The translations under genes and the position numbers were made by a program. From contig JALULB010000173.1 of NCBI GenBank assembly GCA_027041035.1, forward strand, positions 1 to 10,741: 10,741 nucleotides of DNA. The letters run 5' to 3'. Source of the stretch: Sedimenticola sp. GTDB lineage: Bacteria > Pseudomonadota > Gammaproteobacteria > Chromatiales > Chromatiaceae. The notes beneath the pieces are model-generated. The model did not search any database. It was not told the DNA's origin and worked only from the letters and a program-made list of their open reading frames with translations. Shown one piece after another: positions 1 to 6,176 of this stretch; the stretch's first letter is position 1; every line of letters starts with the position of its first letter.

Positions 1-90
1 ACCAGTATCTCTCGCAGCCGCGCGGCGGCTCGTGGAGCTGGTGATGGCTCAACAGGAGAGCAGAAGCGCGCGGCTGCGAGAGATACTGGT
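1..90. repeat. Perfect 24-bp inverted repeat flanking a gene start
   Basis: Bases 1-24 are the exact reverse complement of bases 67-90 (24 of 24 pairs by eye). The 42-nt spacer (25-66) holds the ribosome binding site GGAG (34-37) and the ATG (44-46) of the first gene, and the right arm is inside its coding region. In mRNA this would be a very stable stem with the start site in the loop. The left arm begins at base 1, so its true extent is unknown. A fold-back amplification or assembly artefact is as likely as a regulatory hairpin. Confidence 0.85.
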
Positions 91-865
91 CGACCGGCAT
101 GCCTATTCCGAGGATCGAGCGAAACAAGTGAGCGCCGAGATCGATCGGAAGGAGAAGGCGTTCTACCAGGCATTCATCAATATCTATCTGGAACGGGACA
201 ACGCGGCGATCGCCGGCATCAACGTTCCTTTCGAGAACGTGGTGGATGCCTATCGTGACCTGCTTCCCGAAAGCGCCTCCACGCGGCCAGCGGAGGAATA
301 TGAAGAGCCGCTGATGAGCAACGCCGAGTTGGGCCGCTTGCAAGCGGATCTCGCGAGTGCGACCGCCGATAAGGAACGCCTCGGCGAGGAGCTTGGCCTG
401 ACCATGGAGACGATGGGACGCATGCTGAACGAATACTCCAACATGGCGGAGGACAACGATGGAAGCGAGGTCGACCGCGGAAAGATTTTGAGTATGTTCC
501 AGGAGAAGGAGGACGATGATATCGCCGTTACCGATGAAGAGTTGGAGGCGGTCGGGGAGTCGCTTGATACCAGTGATACCTCGGTAAGCCAGGACGCGAC
601 GCCCGAAGCCGACAATATCGATCTGGAAGCCTCGGTGTCCGACGAAGGTGCTTTGGACGGGCCGGTCGAGGATATTACCGAGCTATCCATCGACGATCTG
701 GAGATCGCCGTCGCGGAGGTGGACGAAGGGGAAGAAGCCGCTGGAGAGATTCCACTGGACAAGCTGGCGGACCTGGAACTGGATGGTGATCTGGGACCGG
801 AAAAACCGGAACGCGAGGGGGAGGAGCAGGAACAGGAACATCTGGACGCGGTGGTGTCTTCGTAA
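44..865 (+). CDS. Acidic hypothetical protein, function unknown
   Basis: I do not recognise this 273-residue protein. ATG 44 is preferred because GGAG at 34-37 lies 6 nt upstream; an in-frame GTG at 32 is the alternative. The N-terminal ~75 residues are charged and helix-prone (ARLREILVDRHAYSEDRAKQ). A second helical, possibly coiled-coil segment follows at about residues 90-135. The C-terminal half (from about residue 155) is dominated by Glu, Asp, Ser and Val in low-complexity repeats, giving a very acidic, probably disordered tail. There is no signal peptide, membrane segment, cysteine cluster or catalytic motif. It stands alone, convergent with the sox operon, and ends 1 bp before a terminator hairpin. 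The upstream context is outside the window and the start region is involved in a suspicious inverted repeat. Confidence 0.75.
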   Translation: MAQQESRSARLREILVDRHAYSEDRAKQVSAEIDRKEKAFYQAFINIYLERDNAAIAGINVPFENVVDAYRDLLPESASTRPAEEYEEPLMSNAELGRLQADLASATADKERLGEELGLTMETMGRMLNEYSNMAEDNDGSEVDRGKILSMFQEKEDDDIAVTDEELEAVGESLDTSDTSVSQDATPEADNIDLEASVSDEGALDGPVEDITELSIDDLEIAVAEVDEGEEAAGEIPLDKLADLELDGDLGPEKPEREGEEQEQEHLDAVVSS

Positions 866-900
866 AAAAACCGGCGAGGAGCGAACCTCGCCGGTTTTCT
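864..900. terminator. Bidirectional rho-independent terminator
   Basis: CCGGCGAGG (871-879) pairs with CCTCGCCGG (886-894) around the loop AGCGAA. The stem is extended by AAAA/TTTT (867-870 with 895-898). On the plus strand it directly follows the stop codon of the acidic gene and ends in TTTTCT. On the minus strand the hairpin is followed by seven Ts (complement of 864-870), so it is the better terminator for transcripts coming from soxA. Confidence 0.85.
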
Positions 901-905
901 CAATG

Positions 906-933
906 CAGGCTTGCGTTTGATCGAGCCTGTTTT
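906..933 (+). terminator. Possible second weak terminator
   Basis: CAGGCT (906-911) can pair with AGCCTG (924-929) across a 12-nt loop, followed by TTTT (930-933). The stem is short and the loop long, so it could be a back-up terminator for the first gene or chance. Confidence 0.3.
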
Positions 934-934
934 A

Positions 935-1087
935 TCCCGGGAAATTCATGAATTATGCACGCCCTTGCTTGCCTATATGATTCCACAAGAAGTTTTCTTC
1001 AGTTGCGCGTAATCTAGGATACATGACGCCTTCAGGAAACTCTTTGTAAAATCAATATGCTGCGCGGTTACATCGCGTCAATTCATA
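935..1087. other. Intergenic stretch with one 12-bp palindrome
   Basis: No coding region is supported here. The one structure seen is the perfect palindrome AATTCATGAATT (943-954). The stretch is more AT-rich than the surrounding genes. It lies between the ends of two convergent genes, so a promoter is not expected, and I find no convincing small RNA. Confidence 0.4.
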
Positions 1088-1095
1088 AAATTTCC
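1088..1095. repeat. Left 8-bp target site duplication
   Basis: AAATTTCC directly precedes the GTAAC end of the element and is identical to the 8 bp following its other end (1294-1301). This marks the insertion site. Confidence 0.85.
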
Positions 1096-1293
1096 GTAAC
1101 TACTCAGTGCGTAACCAAATAAAGAGTAACTGCTCAGATCGCCGCTGAAATGCGCCAGATCAAGGCAAAAAATGTGATCGTTACAGGGATGTAACTTATT
1201 AGGGCAATGCAGGAGCAATTGCCGGGTTACAAGTGTAAATGACCATTTTTGAACGCGGAGCTGTCGCATTTCAGCGGTTAGCTGAGTAGTTAC
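1096..1293. mobile_element. MITE-like element with IS66-type ends
   Basis: The 198-bp element starts GTAACTACTCAG (1096-1107) and ends with its exact inverse CTGAGTAGTTAC (1282-1293). It is flanked on both sides by AAATTTCC (1088-1095 and 1294-1301), a perfect 8-bp target duplication. Ends beginning GTAA and 8-bp duplications are the known signature of the IS66 family, so I infer a non-autonomous element moved in trans by an IS66-like transposase. It encodes no transposase. Inside are a second, near-identical end copy (1126-1154, matching the inverse of 1265-1293) and two small hairpins (1180-1195 and 1203-1223). It begins 3 bp beyond the soxA stop codon, counting the target duplication, so sox transcripts may read into it. 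Confidence 0.85.
1126..1223. repeat. Internal end-copy and hairpins of the MITE
   Basis: Positions 1126-1154 (GTAACTGCTCAG...CCGCTGAAATGCG) match the inverse of the element's right end (1265-1293) over 29 bp with a few mismatches, all in the first 17 positions. The element therefore has two left ends in tandem, 30 bp apart. Further in, GTTACA/TGTAAC (1180-1195) and GGCAAT/ATTGCC (1203-1223) form short hairpins. Confidence 0.7.
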
Positions 1294-1301
1294 AAATTTC
1301 C
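1294..1301. repeat. Right 8-bp target site duplication
   Basis: AAATTTCC directly follows the GTTAC end of the element and matches 1088-1095. The soxA stop codon begins at 1305-1307 on the other strand, so insertion spared the coding region. Confidence 0.85.
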
Positions 1302-1304
1302 GGG

Positions 1305-2156
1305 TTATTTTCGCGCCGACGGCCCGTTATATTCGATACCGTTGCTCATATGCGTCAGAAAGTACTCGAGATTGCGGTACTGTTTATGCTGAGGCTTGAA
1401 GGGTTTCGCGCGAACCTGCTTGTTACAGCCCTTGAAGCGACGATGCAGTGTGCCAAGCTCACCCCATTTGGAACGGTAGACCGGCCACCCGGTTGTTTGC
1501 CCCAATGCCGGACTGAGGATATCGGTGCGGATATGTTGTCCGGCGCTTTCCACATGGCAACTGGCACAGGAAAAGTTCAATTGTCCGCGACGCGCGAAAT
1601 AGAAGGACTTTCCGTCGTTGTATGCGGCCAGCGCATCGGCATCGCCTTTCGGCACGACGACATTGGTCTTCTGGCCACGTGATTCATATGCCATGTAGGA
1701 CAGCACACGAGTGATCGGACCCTTTGCCCATTTCAACGGCTTTTCGCCATTCTTTACCCGGCACTCGTTGACCATCATGGGTAGAGTGACGACCATCTTC
1801 CGTTTTGCGTCCCAGTGTGGATAGTTTTTCCGTTGTGCCGGACCGTCGGGAAAGCAACTGGAATAGGTCTTGCCATTCGCGAATGGCTTGTTCCACATCT
1901 CCTCGCCTTCCTCGATCATCGGTTCGTAGGGAGGGAATTCCTCGATCGCTTCCCAGGAGTCACGTGATACCTTGTCGATAGCATAGACACCATTCTGAAA
2001 CTCGTTTAATGGTACACCGGGAAATTTCTTCATGAAGTAATCACGATAGACCTTCAGGTCTTCCTCGGGTGTTGTGTCAGTGGCCTTTTTGTTGGCGAAG
2101 GCACTGCCAGCAGCCAGCAGGCTGATAGCAAGTACGGCAACCAATTGTTTTTTCAT
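1305..2156 (-). CDS. soxA: SoxA, mono-heme c-type cytochrome of SoxXA
   Basis: SoxA is the catalytic subunit of the periplasmic SoxXA cytochrome, which joins thiosulfate oxidatively to the carrier cysteine of SoxY. The 283-residue protein has a Sec signal peptide (about 1-21, ending AFA). It has a single heme site CASCH at 197-201 and the conserved FKGC at 241-244, whose cysteine is the usual axial, persulfidated heme ligand at the active site. The N-terminal heme motif present in di-heme SoxA is missing. Single cysteines at 101 (YSSCF) and 132 (NEC) remain, fitting mono-heme SoxA proteins where a disulfide replaces that heme. It is the last gene of soxXYZA, 47 nt after soxZ, with a GGAGGAG ribosome site 9 nt before the ATG. 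No soxK or soxB follows; a mobile element begins just past the stop codon. Confidence 0.95.
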   Translation of the reverse strand: MKKQLVAVLAISLLAAGSAFANKKATDTTPEEDLKVYRDYFMKKFPGVPLNEFQNGVYAIDKVSRDSWEAIEEFPPYEPMIEEGEEMWNKPFANGKTYSSCFPDGPAQRKNYPHWDAKRKMVVTLPMMVNECRVKNGEKPLKWAKGPITRVLSYMAYESRGQKTNVVVPKGDADALAAYNDGKSFYFARRGQLNFSCASCHVESAGQHIRTDILSPALGQTTGWPVYRSKWGELGTLHRRFKGCNKQVRAKPFKPQHKQYRNLEYFLTHMSNGIEYNGPSARK

Positions 2157-2203
2157 GGATTGTGTCTCCTCCCGGGTGGGGTATAGAGTTGAGTAAGCGG
2201 AAA

Positions 2204-2521
2204 TCAGCGAATCTTCGCCGTGGCGGAGTCGCTGCCACCCTTGTTGTCAACCCAGCTGAGTTTGATCTCATCACCCTTGCCAGCGCCGGTAAACTTGAAG
2301 GACAGATAAGGGTTCTTGGAAACTCCACCGCTCATCTCGGCGACGAATACCTTTTTGCCGCCTGCTTCACAGGTGACTTCCTCGATGAAGTGGGCCGGAA
2401 TGAGTTTGCCGGTCTTCTTGTTCTTGCGCAGTCCGGTTTCCATTGGATGGGTGATCAATGTCTTGACGGTTGTCACGCCGCCTTTTTCCTTCGCGCGGAT
2501 CTTGATGCTTGATTTTGCCAT
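2204..2521 (-). CDS. soxZ: SoxZ, sulfur carrier complex subunit
   Basis: SoxZ pairs with SoxY to form the SoxYZ carrier that holds sulfur intermediates during thiosulfate oxidation. The 105-residue product has the single beta-sandwich fold expected for the family and its hallmarks, including the start KIRAKEKGGVTTVKTLITHPMETG and the later segment around NPYLSFKF. It has no signal peptide, in keeping with export together with the Tat-targeted SoxY. The one cysteine (C51) is not the carrier residue. It lies 48 nt after soxY and 47 nt before soxA, so it is co-transcribed with them. AGAGG about 9 nt upstream of the ATG is the likely ribosome site. Confidence 0.95.
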   Translation of the reverse strand: MAKSSIKIRAKEKGGVTTVKTLITHPMETGLRKNKKTGKLIPAHFIEEVTCEAGGKKVFVAEMSGGVSKNPYLSFKFTGAGKGDEIKLSWVDNKGGSDSATAKIR

Positions 2522-2569
2522 GCTTTTATACCTCTATAGTGTTTACGGATGATCGGTTGACGTCAGTGA

Positions 2570-3046
2570 TCAACCGCCGCAGCCACCAATAGTGACCTTC
2601 ACCGCCTTGGATGCCTTATAGAGCTTGCCGTTGGCTTTGACGATCGCCACAACATCACCGGTTTTGCCCATTTTGATGCGTGTCGAGACGAAACCTTTCG
2701 CTCCGGGTCCCAGTTTGGCATTGAAGATCAGCGGGGTCTGATTGCCGGTGGACAGGATGCTGATGGATTCGGTGCCGGGGATGCTGGAGGTCACGGAAAC
2801 CGGAACCACGGCGCCATTCTCGGCGATATCCGGAGCCTTGATCTTGATTGCGCTGCTTTCCTCGGCGGCGTCACTGCCAAGCAGGTTCTTCAGCGCGGTG
2901 GCGGAGGACTTGGCATGGAATGCGCTTTCCGACCATTTCGCGAGCACCGTCTGCGGTGTCAGCAGGCCGGCGCCAGCCGCGGCGCCAAGGGTGCCGGCGG
3001 CCACGGAACCCTTGATGAAGAGTCTGCGTTTGATGTTTGCGTTCAT
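2570..3046 (-). CDS. soxY: SoxY, thiosulfate-oxidation carrier protein
   Basis: SoxY carries the sulfur substrate on a cysteine at its flexible C-terminus. The 158-residue product has a Tat signal (KRRLFIKG, twin Arg at 7-8), a hydrophobic stretch, and a likely cleavage site after PQTVLA at residue 36. It ends with the diagnostic swinging arm GGCGG, with carrier Cys156. The ATG at 3044-3046 was chosen over one eight codons upstream because it puts the twin-arginine motif close to the N-terminus and has GGAG 10 nt upstream. It is second in the operon, 36 nt after soxX. SoxC and SoxD, which would oxidise the bound sulfane sulfur, are not in the window. Confidence 0.95.
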   Translation of the reverse strand: MNANIKRRLFIKGSVAAGTLGAAAGAGLLTPQTVLAKWSESAFHAKSSATALKNLLGSDAAEESSAIKIKAPDIAENGAVVPVSVTSSIPGTESISILSTGNQTPLIFNAKLGPGAKGFVSTRIKMGKTGDVVAIVKANGKLYKASKAVKVTIGGCGG

Positions 3047-3082
3047 TTTGTTATGTCTCCTGAATGACAACGGTTAGACGAT

Positions 3083-3451
3083 TCAAAGCGTGTACAGGAA
3101 ATCGACTACCGCATCGATCTCTTTCTCGCTCAGTACCTTGTGACGGCCGAACGGGATCATGCGAGAGTTGGGGTTGTTGGCGGTGGCATCCCAGATCTGC
3201 GCACGCAGTTTGTCGCGATCCGGGAAGCGGGCCTTCATCGCGACCAGGGGTGGTCCGATGTCGCCAGGACTGACGCCGCCAGCGATGGCATGGCAGGCGA
3301 GGCAATTGCCTTTCTTTCTGTTGAAAGCCGTCTTCTTGCCGAAATCGACGCTGGATGCCGCGCCGGCCGTAGCCACGGACATACCGCCGAACGTGCCTGC
3401 CAGCGTAATGACGCAAGCTGCGGCGGTGGTGATTATTGCGGATCTCCGCAT
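3083..3451 (-). CDS. soxX: SoxX, c-type cytochrome subunit of SoxXA
   Basis: SoxX receives electrons released at the SoxA active site and passes them on to the respiratory or photosynthetic chain. The 122-residue product starts with a Sec signal peptide (about 1-30) and has one heme motif, CLACH at 50-54. The likely distal ligand is Met98 in SRMIPFG, a typical class I cytochrome arrangement ending in a helix (EIDAVVDFLYTL). The start at 3451 was chosen over an in-frame ATG 21 codons upstream because a strong GGAGG lies 7 nt before it and the signal peptide begins there. It is the first gene of the soxXYZA operon, and the only candidate promoter lies upstream of it. Confidence 0.95.
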   Translation of the reverse strand: MRRSAIITTAAACVITLAGTFGGMSVATAGAASSVDFGKKTAFNRKKGNCLACHAIAGGVSPGDIGPPLVAMKARFPDRDKLRAQIWDATANNPNSRMIPFGRHKVLSEKEIDAVVDFLYTL

Positions 3452-3594
3452 AGGTATTCCTCCTAGAGAACTGGTGTGGGTAAGGGGAATGATTGTATGG
3501 ACCCGCGCCGCCATAGTTGTCCTATCACAAAGCGCGTCATGTCCTCTGTTATGGTTGCATTACCAACTGGAACGAAAGCTTGAATGCGATTTCA

Positions 3595-3622
3595 ATATTA
3601 CCGGAATTTCCAATGCCCGCAA
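3595..3622 (-). promoter_or_regulatory. Candidate sox operon promoter with dyad
   Basis: On the minus strand TTGCGG (3617-3622) and TAATAT (3595-3600) are separated by 16 bp, a plausible sigma-70 pair that would start transcription near 3588 and leave a leader of about 137 nt. The spacer contains GGAA-A-TTCC (3603-3611), a short dyad that could be an operator. The region is AT-rich compared with the genes around it. The identity of any regulator is unknown. Confidence 0.4.
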
Positions 3623-3730
3623 GCGGTAAATTTAACTTAAGTAAAGATGGATATGCTTATATTAGTGGGGTTCTGGCTACGTGTTATCCCGCATGATTTC
3701 AAGGTAAACCCTTGGATGGAAAGCCTGGAG

Positions 3731-4324
3731 TCAGGAAGTTTCCTTGGCGGGTAGGGCGATTCCGATCGCCAGAAGCATGTCGGTCAACGCTATCAGCGGC
3801 AGCCCGACCAGCGTGTTGGGATCGCGGCCTTGGAGCGCGTCGAACAGTACGATGCCGAGACCTTCCGACTTGAAGCTGCCGGCGCACTGGATCGGCTTCT
3901 CTATCGCGACGTAGGTTTCGATCTGTTTCCGGCTGAGTTCGCGGAAGGAAACCCGGTAGGTTTCACACACCACTTGCGTCGTGTCTGTCTCGGTGTCGAG
4001 CAGGCATAACCCGGTGTAGAAGGTGACCGTCTTTCCGGACAGCTTCAACAGTTGCTCGACAGCACGTGCTTCGCTGCCGGGCTTGCCGAGTATCGCATCG
4101 TCCGCATGCGCAACCTGGTCGCTTCCGATGATCAATCCGTGACTACCCCGGGCCGACGCCGCTCGCGCCTTGGCCCGCGCGAGGCGCTGCACCAGGTCCG
4201 CCGGCGATTCCCCGGAGAGGTGTGATTCGTCCACCTCTGGCGCGACGCAGTCGAAAGGCAGATGGAGTTTTTCCAGGATTGCCTTGCGGAACGGCGAGGT
4301 CGAGGCGAGTATCAGTTTTTGCAT
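3731..4324 (-). CDS. yceF: Maf/YceF-type nucleotide pyrophosphatase (m7GTP)
   Basis: Maf-family enzymes hydrolyse non-canonical nucleoside triphosphates to monophosphates in the cytoplasm. The YceF branch prefers 7-methyl-GTP and is thought to keep modified nucleotides out of nucleic acids. The 197-residue product resembles E. coli YceF throughout: [11 protein letters not shown] at the start with Arg13, CVAPEVDES at 26-34, GSDQV at 67-71 with the likely catalytic Asp69, CAGSFKSEG, and [15 protein letters not shown]. The second ATG (4322-4324) matches the family N-terminus MQKLILAS; an ATG two codons earlier is possible. Neither has a strong ribosome site. The gene is divergent from gor and transcribed toward the sox promoter region, with 107 bp between its stop and that promoter. 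Confidence 0.92.
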   Translation of the reverse strand: MQKLILASTSPFRKAILEKLHLPFDCVAPEVDESHLSGESPADLVQRLARAKARAASARGSHGLIIGSDQVAHADDAILGKPGSEARAVEQLLKLSGKTVTFYTGLCLLDTETDTTQVVCETYRVSFRELSRKQIETYVAIEKPIQCAGSFKSEGLGIVLFDALQGRDPNTLVGLPLIALTDMLLAIGIALPAKETS

Positions 4325-4431
4325 GCGCATGGACCCAGAAAGATCGGGCTGGTCAGCATAGCAAATCGATCATAAATCTGTCGCGTTCTGGGTTAGAATT
4401 CCGTGTTTCCGTGGACAGACGGGCTTCCCGA

Positions 4432-5781
4432 ATGAAAAAACACTATGACCTGATCGCAATCGGTGCTGGCAGCGGTGGTATCTCGATAGCGGAACGTGCC
4501 GCCCAGTACGGCGCCAGCTGCGCGGTGGCTGAGTCGGGCCGGCTGGGTGGTACCTGCGTCAATGTCGGCTGCGTGCCGAAGAAGGTCATGTGGAACGCCG
4601 CTACGCTCGCGCATGCGCTGCGGGATGCGCCCGACTATGCTTTCGATGTGTCGCGGAACGGATTCGATTGGGCAGCGTTGAAGCATAAACGGGATGCATA
4701 CGTCGGCAACATCAACAGCTGGTACGAAACCTACCTGAAGGACTCTGAGATCGACCTGATCCGCGGCCATGCGCGTTTTCACGATGCCCATACGCTGCGG
4801 GTGGACGGCCGGGAGGTCTCCGCGGAGCATATCGTCATCGCCCCGGGCACGCGCCCGATGCTGCCGGATATCCCCGGCGCCGGGCTCGGGATCACCTCGG
4901 ATGGCTTCTTCGAGTTGAGCGAGGTGCCGCGACGGGTCGCGATCGCCGGCAGTGGCTATATCGCCGTCGAGCTTGCCGGGGTACTGAATGCGCTCGGCGC
5001 CGAGGTCAGCCTGTTTCTGCGCAAGCAGCACCTGTTGCGCGAGTTCGACGCCATGCTGCGCGAAGGCCTGATGGAAGCGATGCTGGACGATGGCATCAGC
5101 ATCCTGCCGATGACGCAGATTGCCGCTGTCAGCCGCGAGGGTGACGACAAACTGAGACTCGAACTGGACAACGGGCAGCATCTGGCGGGTTACGATCAGT
5201 TGATCTGGGCGATCGGCCGCGAACCGAACACGGATGGACTCGATTTCGAAAGGGCCGGTGTGGAAACCGACTCGAAAGGCTTCGTGCCGGTGGATGCATG
5301 GCAGAATACCTCGGTGCCTGGAATCTATGCGCTGGGGGATATCATCGGCAAGGCGCAGTTGACGCCGGTGGCGATCGCGGCGGCGCGGCGTCTGGGGGAT
5401 CGACTGTTCGGCAACCAGCCGGAGCGCCGGCTCGACTATGAGCTGATTCCCAGCGTAGTGTTCTCACATCCGCCGATTGCCACGGTCGGCCTGAGCGAGG
5501 ACGAGGCCCGCGCGCGACACGGCGACGCGGTGCGCATCTATCAAAGCCGTTTCACACCGATGTATCATGCGTTCACAAGCCATCCGGTCAAGGTGTCGAT
5601 GAAGCTGGTGACGGTGGGGGCCAGGGAGAAGGTTGTCGGATGCCACGTGATCGGCATTGGAGCGGACGAGATGTTGCAGGGGTTTGCCGTGGCGATGCGC
5701 ATGGGGGCGACGAAACAGGATTTCGACGATACCATAGCGATCCACCCGACCGGGGCCGAAGAACTGGTGACGATGCGCTGA
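4432..5781 (+). CDS. gor: Glutathione reductase (NADPH)
   Basis: This cytosolic flavoenzyme reduces glutathione disulfide with NADPH. The 449-residue product has the FAD-binding GAGSGG (11-16) and the redox disulfide CVNVGC with Cys42 and Cys47. It has the NADPH-binding fold [11 protein letters not shown] (173-183) with Arg197 and Arg203, which select NADPH over NADH. The C-terminal HPTGAEE contributes the catalytic His438 of the partner subunit. Numbering agrees with E. coli Gor to within a residue. ATG 4432 was chosen because the protein starts at once with the family N-terminus; the frame stays open upstream but that part resembles no reductase. There is no clear ribosome site; TAGAAT at 4394-4399 could be a -10 element. 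The stop codon falls inside a 14-bp tandem repeat. Confidence 0.96.
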   Translation: MKKHYDLIAIGAGSGGISIAERAAQYGASCAVAESGRLGGTCVNVGCVPKKVMWNAATLAHALRDAPDYAFDVSRNGFDWAALKHKRDAYVGNINSWYETYLKDSEIDLIRGHARFHDAHTLRVDGREVSAEHIVIAPGTRPMLPDIPGAGLGITSDGFFELSEVPRRVAIAGSGYIAVELAGVLNALGAEVSLFLRKQHLLREFDAMLREGLMEAMLDDGISILPMTQIAAVSREGDDKLRLELDNGQHLAGYDQLIWAIGREPNTDGLDFERAGVETDSKGFVPVDAWQNTSVPGIYALGDIIGKAQLTPVAIAAARRLGDRLFGNQPERRLDYELIPSVVFSHPPIATVGLSEDEARARHGDAVRIYQSRFTPMYHAFTSHPVKVSMKLVTVGAREKVVGCHVIGIGADEMLQGFAVAMRMGATKQDFDDTIAIHPTGAEELVTMR

Positions 5782-5832
5782 TGCCGGGGCGCTGATGCCG
5801 GGGCGCTGATGCCGGGGCGCTGATGCCGGGGC
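5777..5832. repeat. Four perfect 14-bp tandem repeats at the gor stop
   Basis: The unit GCTGATGCCGGGGC occurs four times without mismatch (5777-5790, 5791-5804, 5805-5818, 5819-5832). The first unit contains the gor TGA stop (5779-5781). The last unit supplies most of the left arm of the hairpin that follows. The unit is not a multiple of three, and gor ends in the first copy, so copy-number change would not alter the protein. Confidence 0.95.
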
Positions 5833-5865
5833 GCCCGACACGGCGCCCCGGCGGCCGGCGGTTTT
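5825..5865. terminator. GC-rich hairpin between convergent gor and DUF2892 gene
   Basis: GCCGGGGCGCC (5825-5835) pairs perfectly with GGCGCCCCGGC (5842-5852) around the loop CGACAC, an 11-bp stem. TTTT (5862-5865) lies about 10 nt further on, too far for a classic terminator. It sits between two convergent genes and probably stops or slows both transcripts. The three upstream repeat copies carry the same GCCGGGGCGC sequence and could compete for the right arm. Confidence 0.6.
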
Positions 5866-6043
5866 ACTTGCTGGTGCTGATCTTGAATGGCGCGTACGCC
5901 GGGCACCAGCCGATAGCGGCGGTGAATAACGGAATCAGGCCGATGGCCCCAAGCCAGTTCTGGGCATAGAATCCCCAGCCGATGACGCCGAGTCCGACGA
6001 CGGCACGCAGAATCCGATCGATACCACCTACGTTCTTGCTCAT
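5864..6043 (-). CDS. Small DUF2892 (YgaP-like) inner membrane protein
   Basis: This 59-residue protein begins MSKNVGGIDRILRAVVGLGV and ends CPAYAPFKISTSK. This matches the DUF2892 pattern: a short polar start with conserved Asp-Arg, two hydrophobic helices (about 12-29 and 31-46), and a GWCP...Y.PF.IST tail. The same domain forms the membrane part of the rhodanese YgaP, and stand-alone versions are common beside sulfur-metabolism genes. The biochemical role is not established. Cys47 is the only cysteine. GGAG lies 10 nt before the ATG and its mRNA leader contains a small hairpin (CACGG...CCGTG). It follows the Crp-family gene on the same strand after a 307-bp gap that holds a long palindromic repeat and a possible operator, so it probably has its own promoter. 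Confidence 0.88.
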   Translation of the reverse strand: MSKNVGGIDRILRAVVGLGVIGWGFYAQNWLGAIGLIPLFTAAIGWCPAYAPFKISTSK

Positions 6044-6128
6044 GATGTTTTTTCTCCAGTTGATTCACGGAAACCCCGTGAGGATCACGGGTCCCTCAAT
6101 GTGACAGGCTCAGCTTAGTACCCTCGCA

Positions 6129-6144
6129 GTCACCTGTCTGTGAC
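6129..6144. promoter_or_regulatory. Possible Crp/Fnr-type operator for the DUF2892 gene
   Basis: GTCAC-N6-GTGAC is a perfect 5-bp dyad with the 6-nt spacing typical of Crp/Fnr-family sites, although the half-sites are arranged outside-in compared with E. coli CRP (TGTGA-N6-TCACA). TGTGACA occurs both here (6139-6145) and at 6100-6106. The site lies 86 bp upstream of the DUF2892 start codon. The Crp-family gene next door is an obvious candidate partner, by inference only. Confidence 0.35.
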
Positions 6145-6176
6145 AAGATCACGAATGCCGGGAGCGCTCGATCGCG

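Noticed and set aside
250..903. Minus-strand reading frame of 217 codons, extremely Ser-rich
   Set aside because: It is the reverse of the acidic gene's Glu/Asp codons and overlaps the terminator.
1078..1682. Short frames around the MITE and the soxA 3' end
   Set aside because: They run across transposon ends or antisense to the SoxA heme region; no family features.
4222..4431. Upstream in-frame extension of gor
   Set aside because: The extension overlaps the divergent yceF gene and matches no reductase N-terminus; the family starts at the ATG at 4432.
4393..5181. Minus-strand reading frame of 262 codons
   Set aside because: Antisense to the catalytic half of glutathione reductase, whose motifs are all intact.
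5777..5832. CRISPR-like array
   Set aside because: The units are 14 bp, contiguous and without spacers: a simple tandem repeat.
5464..6068. Two overlapping minus-strand frames with Pro-Arg-His repeats
   Set aside because: The repeats are only the 14-bp tandem DNA read in other frames; the real gene in this interval is the 59-residue DUF2892 protein.
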